DNA from: CAYFJO01 sp964343305
Lineage (GTDB): Bacteria > Planctomycetota > Planctomycetia > Pirellulales > Pirellulaceae
Reading direction: 5' to 3'
Assembly: GCA_964343305.1 (NCBI GenBank)
Contig: CAYFJO010000472.1
Coordinates: forward strand, 1-8,051
DNA length: 8,051 bases
Part shown: one piece after another, positions 1-6,755 of the stretch
Position numbering within the stretch: the stretch's first letter is position 1
Layout of the letters: every line of letters starts with the position of its first letter
Program-made: the position numbers and the translations under genes
Notes under the pieces: model-generated
What the model was told of the DNA's origin: nothing
The model's input: the letters and a program-made list of their open reading frames with translations, nothing else
Database searches by the model: none

Positions 1-5
1 AACCA

Positions 6-962
6 ATGAGTGTCGTAAGTATCAAAAATGTCGCCGTGCTCGGACTGGGCACGATGGGACATGGGATCGCACAGACAATGGCTGTGGCTGGAAGTGATGT
101 GCGGTGTTACGACGCAAGCGCGGACATGCGTGACAGCGCGAAGACGCGGATGCGGGCGAACTTGAAACAAATGGCCGAGGCAGGCTTGGTCGATGGTGGT
201 TTGACCGGTGCGACCCTCGATCGTGTGACGATTTGTGACGACGAAGCAACCGCGGTTGAAGGAGCAGAATATGTCACCGAGGCAGTGATTGAAGATTTGG
301 AGTTAAAAAAAGAAATCTTCGCTCGACTCGATGCGCTCGTGCCAGGTGAAACGATTTTGGCGAGCAATACGTCGAGTTACCCGATCACACAGATTGCCGA
401 GCGGATGCAACACAAGCAGCGGGCACTTGTAACGCATTGGTTCAATCCGCCGCATGTGATTCCGGTCGTCGAAGTTGTTCCCGGTGAAGACACATCCGAT
501 GCCACGGCCGACATCGCGTACGATTTTCTCACACGAATTGGCAAAGTCGCTGTTCGCGTCAACAAGGAGATCCCTGGGTTCCTGGTCAACCGTGTTCAGA
601 TCGCGATGTTCCGTGAAATCTGGGACTTGCTGGATCGTGGCGTCGCAAGCGCTGAAGACATCGATCGGGCGATTCAAGGAAGTATGGGGTTAAGGCTTGC
701 CGCGCTCGGTCCGTTGGCGATCAGCGACTTTGCGGGCTGGGACGTGACGGCACGGGTGTATCAAAACCTGGCGCCGGACGTTCGATCGAATGCGGAACTT
801 CCGACGTGTATTCGCGAGATGGTCGAGGCGGGACGTATCGGCGCCAAATCCGGAGCAGGTGTGTTCGAGTATCCGCCGGACAAGATCGATCAACAAATCG
901 CCGAGCGCGATGCGACTTATCTGGGAATCGCCAAATTGACCCGTGACGAAGGTGTGAAATGA
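6..962 (+). CDS. 3-hydroxyacyl-CoA dehydrogenase family oxidoreductase
   Basis: A 318-residue NAD-dependent dehydrogenase of the 3-hydroxyacyl-CoA dehydrogenase superfamily, expected to oxidise a 3-hydroxy group to a 3-keto group in the cytoplasm. The N-terminal Rossmann fold shows GLGTMG at residues 13-18 and an acidic Asp36 after the second strand, as in NAD-preferring members. Aligning by eye to human HADH gives catalytic candidates Ser123 (in SNTSS), His144 (in HWFNPP), Glu156 and Asn195 (in FLVNR). The C-terminal helical dimerisation domain follows from about residue 190. Length is normal for a single-domain member. The HWFNPP motif with VVEVVPG differs from the HFFNP of classical enzymes and recalls the carnitine dehydrogenase and lambda-crystallin branches, so the substrate may not be a CoA ester. 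The start lies five bases from the window edge; the Rossmann motif position supports it. It overlaps the next gene by ATGA. Family certain, substrate uncertain. Confidence 0.9.
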   Translation: MSVVSIKNVAVLGLGTMGHGIAQTMAVAGSDVRCYDASADMRDSAKTRMRANLKQMAEAGLVDGGLTGATLDRVTICDDEATAVEGAEYVTEAVIEDLELKKEIFARLDALVPGETILASNTSSYPITQIAERMQHKQRALVTHWFNPPHVIPVVEVVPGEDTSDATADIAYDFLTRIGKVAVRVNKEIPGFLVNRVQIAMFREIWDLLDRGVASAEDIDRAIQGSMGLRLAALGPLAISDFAGWDVTARVYQNLAPDVRSNAELPTCIREMVEAGRIGAKSGAGVFEYPPDKIDQQIAERDATYLGIAKLTRDEGVK

Positions 963-1525
963 AAGAAGCGAAACTGCTCGTGCCCTTCGTGTTGTTGCTG
1001 GCCATGTGGCTGTTGTTCATGGCCATCGTGCGAACGAAGCTGCCGAGCAACGCGACCGGCATGGCGCACGCCAAGCATCACGCGACAGAAAGCAAGACCG
1101 ACAAACCCGCCATGAAACAAGGTGGCAATGGCGTGGTGCGGCACAAAAATCTGCTGGTCACCGGCTGTTTGCTCGGCATCGTAACGGCAACGATTCTGGT
1201 CGGCATGTTGGTCCTGGCGTTTGGAGCGGACAAGGTCACCGTGGGTCAGATCTTTGCGTTCGCCGTCGGGGCGATCCTGTACCAAGGCGTGTTCGTGATG
1301 CTGTTTCTGGCTTACGGCGGATCGCTGGTCAGCGGCGACGTGAGTTTCATCGGGGCGTTTCCCGCCGGCACGTCGTGGCTTTTGTTTGGCGTCTATTTGA
1401 TGCCGTACTACTTCATTGTGCTGTACGTCGTGTTCTTCGACCGCTGGTTTGTGAAGCCGGAAAACTTGGAAAAGTTCAAAGCGTTGGTCGCCAAATACCG
1501 GCCCGAACGGAAAGGCGACGAGTGA
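959..1525 (+). CDS. Unrecognised four-helix membrane protein, putative symporter partner
   Basis: A 188-residue integral membrane protein that I cannot assign to a family. Hydrophobic segments are visible at about residues 5-24, 66-88, 96-118 and 137-159, so four transmembrane helices are likely. A hydrophilic loop between helices 1 and 2 is rich in His and Lys (AHAKHHATE at 36-44), and the C-terminal tail from 160 is charged. The start codon overlaps the stop of the dehydrogenase gene (ATGA), with GAAGG a few bases upstream as ribosome binding site; its own stop overlaps the symporter start (TGATG). Being locked between an oxidoreductase and a sodium:solute symporter suggests an accessory subunit of the transporter, by analogy with the small membrane proteins (DUF485, DUF4212) that accompany other symporters of this family. 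It is longer than those and no clear similarity is seen, so the role is inference from position. Confidence 0.85.
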   Translation: MKEAKLLVPFVLLLAMWLLFMAIVRTKLPSNATGMAHAKHHATESKTDKPAMKQGGNGVVRHKNLLVTGCLLGIVTATILVGMLVLAFGADKVTVGQIFAFAVGAILYQGVFVMLFLAYGGSLVSGDVSFIGAFPAGTSWLLFGVYLMPYYFIVLYVVFFDRWFVKPENLEKFKALVAKYRPERKGDE

Positions 1526-3009
1526 TGGAAGAATATCGTCATTTGATCATTTTCGGTTGTGTTGCCGCTTACATGGTGATGTGTTTGGTCGTCGGTCTGT
1601 GGGCGATGAAAAAAACCAAAAGCACGCAAGATTTTTTCATGGCGGGGCGACATCTCGGTGTGATCGTCGCTAGCGTGGCGGTGTTCTCCAGCACGATGAG
1701 TGGCTTTGGTTTCGTCGGCGGTCCAGGGCTGGTTTACAACATGGGTGTCAGCTCGTTTTGGATGTGTATCTCCTCGTCGATCGGCATTCCGATCACGTTC
1801 TATTTGCTGGGCAAGCGGCTGCGGATGTTTGCGGAACTGCGCGACCCGGTGTCGTTGTCGGATGTGGTTCAGGCTCGCTACGGAGCGCCGTCGACCGCGG
1901 GTTTGACGGCGGTGGCGGTTTTGTTGGGAGTATTGGGCTACCTCGCCACACAGATTTGGGCGATGTCTCATGTGCTGCACAACATCTTTGGCAATGTGTC
2001 GTGGATCGGCGAAGTGCCGTTGGTTTGGTGTGCGACGATCAGTTGTGCCGTGCTTGTGTTCTATTGCGTGACGGGTGGGATCATTGCATCGGTTTACACG
2101 GACTTGGTGCAGGGATTGATCATGGTGGTGGCCGCCGTCCTGGTGATGTTCGCGGCGATGTCGGCGGTCGAAGGCGGTTTCGAAGGCATGTCGCGCACGA
2201 TCTTGGAAGACGACACCGAGTCGATGCAGCCATGGGGCACGTACGGAATGGTTGGCTGTCTGTCGTGGTATTTTATTTTTGCGATAGGCGCGTGTGGGCA
2301 GCCACACATTATCACCAAAATGATGATGACGCGGCGGGTCGAAGATGCCCGCCACATGCTGCCAATGTCGGTGATCGGCTACGGCATGACAATGCTGCTG
2401 TGGATCAGCATCGGCCTGTCGATGCGGGCGCTGGTCATTCAAGGCGGACATCCACAACTCGGCCAGGCAGACGATGCAGCGTCTGAGTTTTTGCAGTTTT
2501 ATGCCAATCCGATTCTGGCGGGCGTCGTATTCGCTGGACTATTCGCGGCGATCATGTCAACGGCCGACAGCTTTTTGAACATTGGAGCGGCGGCGATCGT
2601 GCACGACATCCCACGAGCTGTTCGCGGCGAGTCGCTCAAGAACGAACTGTTCTGGGCCCGCACAGCGACAGTGATCATCGCGGTGGTCGCGACGGGGTTT
2701 GCACTCTACTCGAAAGATCTTGTGGCGCTGCTTGGTGCGTTCGGCTGGGGAACGTTTGCGGCGGCGATCGTGCCGACGGTGGCGATCGGTTTCAACTGGA
2801 AGCGCGCGACGCCGCTGGCTTGCAACGTGGCGATTCTGTCGAGCCTCGGGATCAACTTCGTGCTGAGGTTGTTCAACGTGACGCTGCCGTTCAATTTCAA
2901 CGGCGGCGCACTGTCGATGCTCGTGTCGCTGACGTTGTTCTTTGTGATTTCGATCCTGTCCGAACGCCAGAAGATCGATCCCGACATCGACGCGGCGATG
3001 GATTTGTAG
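1525..3009 (+). CDS. Sodium:solute symporter (SSS/SSF family)
   Basis: A 494-residue secondary transporter predicted to import an organic solute with sodium across the inner membrane. About 13 hydrophobic segments can be counted, the core topology of the family. Characteristic motifs appear in order: DFFMAGR (36-42) after helix 1, SSTMSGFGFVGGPG (55-68) in the broken second helix, VTGGIIASVYTDLVQG (182-197), and GLFAAIMSTADS (338-349), where Ser345-Thr346 match the Na2-site Ser/Thr of PutP. The reading frame is open upstream to 1006, but ATG at 1525 is preferred: it begins exactly at the previous gene's stop (TGATG), and the residues before it in frame are Arg-rich, non-membrane shadow sequence. 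No strong ribosome binding site precedes it, so coupling to the upstream gene is likely. The substrate cannot be read from sequence; the linked dehydrogenase hints at a hydroxy acid or carnitine-like compound. Confidence 0.93.
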   Translation: MEEYRHLIIFGCVAAYMVMCLVVGLWAMKKTKSTQDFFMAGRHLGVIVASVAVFSSTMSGFGFVGGPGLVYNMGVSSFWMCISSSIGIPITFYLLGKRLRMFAELRDPVSLSDVVQARYGAPSTAGLTAVAVLLGVLGYLATQIWAMSHVLHNIFGNVSWIGEVPLVWCATISCAVLVFYCVTGGIIASVYTDLVQGLIMVVAAVLVMFAAMSAVEGGFEGMSRTILEDDTESMQPWGTYGMVGCLSWYFIFAIGACGQPHIITKMMMTRRVEDARHMLPMSVIGYGMTMLLWISIGLSMRALVIQGGHPQLGQADDAASEFLQFYANPILAGVVFAGLFAAIMSTADSFLNIGAAAIVHDIPRAVRGESLKNELFWARTATVIIAVVATGFALYSKDLVALLGAFGWGTFAAAIVPTVAIGFNWKRATPLACNVAILSSLGINFVLRLFNVTLPFNFNGGALSMLVSLTLFFVISILSERQKIDPDIDAAMDL

Positions 3010-3022
3010 CTGTGCCACACAA

Positions 3023-3065
3023 ACGGCTAGCCGTAGCTGCCGAACCCACCAACGCCAATTGGTGG
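3023..3065. repeat. Small inverted repeats after the symporter gene
   Basis: Two perfect inverted repeats lie just after the symporter stop codon. ACGGCTAGCCGT at 3023-3034 is a 12-base palindrome. CCACCAA (3046-3052) and TTGGTGG (3059-3065) can pair across a six-base loop; a second copy of CCACCAACGC is at 3090-3099. No T-run follows, so an intrinsic terminator is not demonstrated, but the convergent position is where transcription from both sides should end. Confidence 0.35.
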
Positions 3066-3136
3066 AGTATCATACAACTGGCTAACCGACCACCAACGCA
3101 GCGACCAGGTTCCCCCGAATGCCGCCGACACCAGTC

Positions 3137-3189
3137 GGACGAATTGCTAATCCGTCCCATGAGCGAATGGACGGATTGGCAATCCGTCC
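3137..3189. repeat. Two tandem copies of a 21-base palindromic intergenic repeat
   Basis: Two 21-base units at 3137-3157 and 3169-3189 are identical at 18 of 21 positions and spaced 32 bases start to start. The second is a perfect inverted repeat, GGACGGATTG then a central G then CAATCCGTCC. The first is the same palindrome with two arm mismatches. The pair ends ten bases beyond the cysK stop codon, between convergent genes. It may act as a bidirectional terminator or messenger-stabilising stem, or be a unit of a dispersed extragenic palindrome family. I recall similar GGACGGATT-type palindromes between genes of Rhodopirellula, but cannot confirm that here. Confidence 0.7.
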
Positions 3190-3199
3190 TACGGGGTGG

Positions 3200-4147
3200 C
3201 TATGCCGCTTTGCGGTCTTCTTTGGCGTAGTCGAACAGAGCGGTTGACAGGTAACGCTCGCCGGAGTCCGGTAGCACGACGACGATCGTCTTGCCGGCGC
3301 TTTCGGGGCGGGCTGCGACTTTGAGCGCGGCGGCCATGGCGGCACCGCTGCTGATGCCGCAGATGATGCCTTCTTGCTTCGCGATGCGAGGCGAAGTTTC
3401 GAAGGCTTCCTCGTCGCTAACTTGGACGACTTCGTCGATCAGTGTTTGGTCGAGCACGTTGGGAACGAAGCCGGCACCGATGCCTTGGATTTTGTGTTTG
3501 CCGGGCGAACCGCCGGACAACACGGGGCTGCCGACTGGTTCGACGGCAATCGAAGTCAGGGCGTGGTTTTGCGTCTTCTTGATGAAGCGTGAAACGCCCG
3601 TGATCGTGCCGCCCGTGCCGACGCCGGAGATCAGGATGTCGACTTTGCCTTGCGTGTCTTCCCAGATTTCCGGACCGGTCGTACGGAAGTGAATGTCTGG
3701 GTTGGCCGGGTTGTTGAATTGTTGCGGCATGAAGTAGTTCGGATCTTCCGCCATTTCGGTAGCTCTATTGATTGCGCCTTTCATGCCTTCGGCACCTGGT
3801 GTGAGGATCAAGTTGGCACCGAATGTCCGCAGAATCTGGCGACGTTCGACCGACATGGTATCCGGCATCGTGAGCGTCAGTGGATAGCCGCGCGCGGCAC
3901 AAACATATGCCAGCGCGATGCCCGTGTTACCACTGGTCGGTTCGACGACGTGCATGCCGGGTTTGAGTTTTTCGTTGCGTTCGGCTTCCCAAATCATCGC
4001 GGCACCGATACGGCACTTGACGCTGTACGCCGGATTGCGACCTTCGATCTTTGCCAGCACGGTGGCACTGGTGTCTTGCGTGAGTTGGTTGATGCGCACG
4101 AGCGGCGTGCGGCCGATGGATTCGGAATTGTCGCGAAAGATTGGCAT
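3200..4147 (-). CDS. cysK: Cysteine synthase A (O-acetylserine sulfhydrylase)
   Basis: A 315-residue PLP enzyme that makes L-cysteine from O-acetylserine and sulfide in the cytoplasm, the last step of assimilatory cysteine synthesis. The PLP lysine is Lys44 in the hallmark SVKCRIG. The substrate-binding TSGNTG loop is at 71-76, the phosphate-binding glycine loop GVGTGGT at 175-181, KIQGIGAGFVPN at 219-230, and GISSGAA, with a Ser contacting the PLP ring nitrogen, at 264-270. Length and motif order are those of CysK rather than the longer cystathionine beta-synthase; CysM usually differs in the SVKDR and C-terminal motifs. The ATG start is preceded by AGGGG about seven bases upstream. The gene stands alone, convergent with the symporter operon and divergent from the PQQ protein. 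All key residues seem present, so it should be active. Confidence 0.96.
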   Translation of the reverse strand: MPIFRDNSESIGRTPLVRINQLTQDTSATVLAKIEGRNPAYSVKCRIGAAMIWEAERNEKLKPGMHVVEPTSGNTGIALAYVCAARGYPLTLTMPDTMSVERRQILRTFGANLILTPGAEGMKGAINRATEMAEDPNYFMPQQFNNPANPDIHFRTTGPEIWEDTQGKVDILISGVGTGGTITGVSRFIKKTQNHALTSIAVEPVGSPVLSGGSPGKHKIQGIGAGFVPNVLDQTLIDEVVQVSDEEAFETSPRIAKQEGIICGISSGAAMAAALKVAARPESAGKTIVVVLPDSGERYLSTALFDYAKEDRKAA

Positions 4148-4186
4148 GGTTGGTCCCCTGGCAGAGATGCGGCGGAAAGTGAAAGC

Positions 4187-4200
4187 GGTGACGAGTCACC
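4187..4200. promoter_or_regulatory. Operator-like inverted repeat in the cysK leader
   Basis: GGTGAC and GTCACC form a perfect six-base inverted repeat around a central GA, 40 bases upstream of the cysK start codon. On the minus strand a TATACA hexamer (plus-strand 4213-4218) could be a -10 element just upstream of it, although no matching -35 element at standard spacing was found. The arrangement would suit a repressor site at or just after the transcription start. Speculative. Confidence 0.25.
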
Positions 4201-4249
4201 ACACTCTAAAGTTGTATACGCGAGTGCGCAGTGATTGATTGTCTTATCA

Positions 4250-4269
4250 TCGTCGCGATCTTGCGACGA
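4250..4269. promoter_or_regulatory. Hairpin-capable inverted repeat between divergent cysK and PQQ genes
   Basis: TCGTCGC (4250-4256) and GCGACGA (4263-4269) are perfect seven-base arms around a six-base loop GATCTT. It sits near the middle of the 226-base divergent region. It could be a regulator site shared by the two promoters or a leader hairpin. For the plus-strand gene, CATAAT (4346-4351) and TACAAT (4351-4356) resemble -10 boxes, but neither has a good -35 partner. Confidence 0.2.
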
Positions 4270-4373
4270 CTTCATGGGAGATGGTGAGTTTGAGGAGAAA
4301 ACTGGTTGCTAGCGACGGCTGCTTTCGTTCGTCAGCCCGCTGTGACATAATACAATCTGATTGGAGATACTCT

Positions 4374-5621
4374 ATGAAGCGTTGTTGTTTGGCTGCGATT
4401 GTTTGCGTTTATCTGAGCACGATATCGACCAGCGTTTTCGGACAGGAGTGGACTCGGTTTCGCGGGCCGAATGGATCCGGTGTCAGCGAGGCGACGACCG
4501 TGCCTGTGAAGTGGTCGGACGCGGATTTCAATTGGAAGATCGAACTACCGGGACAAGGGCATTCTAGTCCGGTCATTTGGGGCGAGAAGCTGTTTATTAC
4601 CAGCGCCGACGCCAAAAAGGGACAGCGTTACTTGTTGTGTTACAACAAGTTGGACGGGTCGCTGAATTGGCAACGCGACTTTGAGTTTTCGCCATACAAG
4701 AAACATAGCGGCAATACGTTCGCCGCGAATACACCGGTTGTTGATGCCCATCGCGTCTATGTGTTGTGGCAATCGCGCGAAGGATCGTCGCTGGGCGCGC
4801 TGGATCACGACGGGAAACCGGTGTGGCAATTCGACATGGGGATGTACAAAAGCGGCCACGGCACGGGAAGTTCGCCGATCGTGCACGATGGCATGGTCAT
4901 CGTTTGCAACGATCACGACGCGGATAGTTTTCTGGTGGCGGTTGATGCGAAGACGGGAGAACAAGTTTGGCGAATGGAACGAATTGGTGATCGGGCGTGC
5001 TACTCAACGCCTTGCGTTTTTCAGCCGAAGTATGGTCCGACGGAGATCATCTTCACGCACAGCTTTCGCGGTATCACAGGGGTCGACGCCAAGACGGGGA
5101 ACAAAAACTGGGAGATCGATGTCTTTGGCACGCACAAGCAACGCGCGGTCGGTTCGCCGGTGATCTGGAATGATCTAGTGATCGGTAGCAGTGGATTTAC
5201 GACCGCGGAGAAGAATGTTGTTGCAGTGCGGCCGTCGAAGAGTGGCGAGGAGCATGCAATTGAAGAAGTTTATCGACTCAATCGACAAGTGCCGCATGTG
5301 CCTTCGCCGCTTGTCTACGAAGATCGGTTGTATTTGTGGACCGACACAGGCATTGTGTCATGCATTGACGTCGCGAGCGGAAAAGTCGTCTGGCAGAAAC
5401 GCGTGGGCGGCAATTTTTTTGGTTCGCCCGTGTGTGTCGGTAGACGACTCTACTGCGTGGATCGAGACGGTGTCTGCACCGTGCTGGCCGCCAGTGATGA
5501 ATACGAATTGCTGGCCCAAAATGATCTCGGCGATGAGTGCCGTTCGACGCCAGCGGTCAGCGATGGAGTGATGTATTTGCGAACGCTTTCGCACCTCATG
5601 TCACTTGGCGGAAGTAACTGA
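4374..5621 (+). CDS. Exported PQQ-like beta-propeller repeat protein
   Basis: A 415-residue exported protein of the PQQ/BamB-like beta-propeller class. Residues 1-23 form a signal peptide: KR, a hydrophobic core, then SVFG before Gln24. The mature part opens with EWTRFRGPNGSG (25-36), a hallmark of many planctomycete proteins of this type. Eight blade-like repeats of the form S/TPhV-x-DGxhYh (h hydrophobic) begin near residues 65, 120, 167, 212, 261, 311, 351 and 392, several preceded by the D/S-GxxxW docking motif (DGSLNW, DGKPVW, TGEQVW, TGNKNW, SGKVVW). No dehydrogenase catalytic signature or haem site CxxCH is seen, so it is probably a binding or scaffold protein rather than a quinoprotein enzyme. 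ATG at 4374 is chosen over longer in-frame TTG starts because GGAG lies seven bases upstream and the signal peptide begins there. Its 3' end overlaps the convergent gene by 21 bases. Precise role unknown. Confidence 0.9.
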   Translation: MKRCCLAAIVCVYLSTISTSVFGQEWTRFRGPNGSGVSEATTVPVKWSDADFNWKIELPGQGHSSPVIWGEKLFITSADAKKGQRYLLCYNKLDGSLNWQRDFEFSPYKKHSGNTFAANTPVVDAHRVYVLWQSREGSSLGALDHDGKPVWQFDMGMYKSGHGTGSSPIVHDGMVIVCNDHDADSFLVAVDAKTGEQVWRMERIGDRACYSTPCVFQPKYGPTEIIFTHSFRGITGVDAKTGNKNWEIDVFGTHKQRAVGSPVIWNDLVIGSSGFTTAEKNVVAVRPSKSGEEHAIEEVYRLNRQVPHVPSPLVYEDRLYLWTDTGIVSCIDVASGKVVWQKRVGGNFFGSPVCVGRRLYCVDRDGVCTVLAASDEYELLAQNDLGDECRSTPAVSDGVMYLRTLSHLMSLGGSN

Positions 5622-6677
5622 ACTACCTTGAAAATGCTGTAGCTGACGACGAATTTTGAGGGCGACTTCCGGATCAATCATGGCTGCCGTTGCGACGTGC
5701 ACTGCGTGAGCGCCTGCGTCGAGATAATCCATCACGTGTTGAGCCGTCGACACGCCACCCACGCCGATCATTTGTAACTTCAGCCCGCGCTGGTCGATCA
5801 ATCGGTGCAACATCCGAACTTGTGAAATCGACGCCTCACGAGTTGCTTCGCCGCAAATGCCTCGTTGCTTGCCGTCGAACAATAGCTCGCCACTTGGCGC
5901 GGTGATTGTCGAGGCGATGCTGTTTGTCATCGCCAGCGCGTCGGTGGTTTCTCCAATTGCGTCGAGCAACGCTTCGGCATCCGCCGCTTGCGCGATCCGC
6001 CCGATTTTGACGATGTACGGTGTGTTGCCGATCGCTTCACGAACTCGCGATGCGACGATTGCCGCGTCGTTGGGTTGTTGATAGAGTTGGCCGTCGCACG
6101 TCGATACGTTCGGACAAGAGAAATTCGTTTCGACACAGTCCGCACCGCTGTCAATTGCCCAGCGCGCACACTTTGCATAGTCGTCCGCCAAGTCTTCGAT
6201 CGACCAGCCCTCTTGCACCGTGCCAACGACGGATACCGAGAGGATCTTTTCGGAGGAGAGTTGCTTTCGTGTTTGTTCAACATCCGCGCGCCAGACATCG
6301 GGAGCCTTGGATGGCATGCCATACGACACCGCCCAACTGCCTTTCATTGATGATGTGGCCGGAAGATCCGATTCGCCGCCGTGAAGCGATGTGCATTCGA
6401 CTGGCTGCAGATTTGGTAACGGATAGCAGTCGCGCGCGGAACTTCGCACCGTTTTATACGTCAGCACGTCGAAACCTAGGCTGGCGTAGTACAGACACCA
6501 GCGGCCATTCAACAAAGGACCCGCAGGCATTCCCAATGGTGATCCGACCGGCAAACCGCAGAATTGCCACTCGCCCGAAACGTTCGCCACATTGCATTCG
6601 ACGGGCTGTGGGGCGTGATTGTAGTTCCACTGGTAAGTTTGCCAGCGGTCGTAAACTGTGGGCGTTTGAATTTGCAT
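5601..6677 (-). CDS. Dihydroorotate dehydrogenase-like FMN oxidoreductase
   Basis: A 358-residue TIM-barrel flavoenzyme of the dihydroorotate/dihydropyrimidine dehydrogenase family. Visible motifs: GMPAGPLLNG (49-58), Lys75 in TYKT, NFSCPN (185-190) with the Cys188 base of class 1 enzymes plus Asn185 and Asn190, Lys224 in IVKI, Asn252-Ser253 in TNSI, and the FMN phosphate region GVGG (305-308) followed by DAGAHAVHVATA. Where Lactococcus DHODA has NSMGLPN, this protein reads VSYGMPS (117-123), so the Asn that binds orotate appears to be Val117. No N-terminal membrane anchor is seen, so it is not a class 2 enzyme. The ATG at 6677 is preferred, with GAGGA nine bases upstream; a TTG at 6710 would add 11 residues. 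It may be a PyrD-like enzyme with another substrate. It stands alone and is convergent with the PQQ gene. Confidence 0.87.
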   Translation of the reverse strand: MQIQTPTVYDRWQTYQWNYNHAPQPVECNVANVSGEWQFCGLPVGSPLGMPAGPLLNGRWCLYYASLGFDVLTYKTVRSSARDCYPLPNLQPVECTSLHGGESDLPATSSMKGSWAVSYGMPSKAPDVWRADVEQTRKQLSSEKILSVSVVGTVQEGWSIEDLADDYAKCARWAIDSGADCVETNFSCPNVSTCDGQLYQQPNDAAIVASRVREAIGNTPYIVKIGRIAQAADAEALLDAIGETTDALAMTNSIASTITAPSGELLFDGKQRGICGEATREASISQVRMLHRLIDQRGLKLQMIGVGGVSTAQHVMDYLDAGAHAVHVATAAMIDPEVALKIRRQLQHFQGSSVTSAK

Positions 6678-6735
6678 CACGCGTGGTCCTCGCGGCAAGT
6701 TGTGTTGCAATCGTATGATACCAAAACGTTTACGC

Positions 6736-6755
6736 CAATCGCCTGCAGGCGATTG
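6736..6755. promoter_or_regulatory. Perfect 20-base palindrome upstream of the flavoenzyme gene
   Basis: CAATCGCCTG followed directly by its exact reverse complement CAGGCGATTG. On the minus strand, TATCAT (plus-strand 6715-6720) is a possible -10 box about 40 bases before the flavoenzyme start codon; the palindrome would then cover the -35 position. This suits an operator for a dimeric regulator. Alternatively it is an extragenic palindrome unrelated to regulation. Confidence 0.4.

Noticed and set aside
1006..1524. In-frame upstream extension of the symporter gene from a GTG
   Set aside because: It overlaps the membrane protein gene in another frame, encodes Arg-rich sequence unlike a transporter N-terminus, and the ATG at 1525 fits the TGATG overlap.
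1408..2457. 349-codon minus-strand frame opposite the symporter
   Set aside because: His-, Arg- and Gln-rich shadow of a well-supported plus-strand membrane gene, with no domain or ribosome binding site.
3137..3189. Possible CRISPR array
   Set aside because: Only two units with an 11-base gap, and each unit is a palindrome; no further copies or cas genes are present.
4239..4373. Longer N-terminus for the PQQ protein starting at TTG
   Set aside because: It would bury the signal peptide 45 residues inside the protein; ATG at 4374 has a good ribosome binding site.
6678..6710. TTG start adding 11 residues to the flavoenzyme
   Set aside because: Possible, but the ATG at 6677 has GAGGA upstream and the added residues contain no conserved motif.
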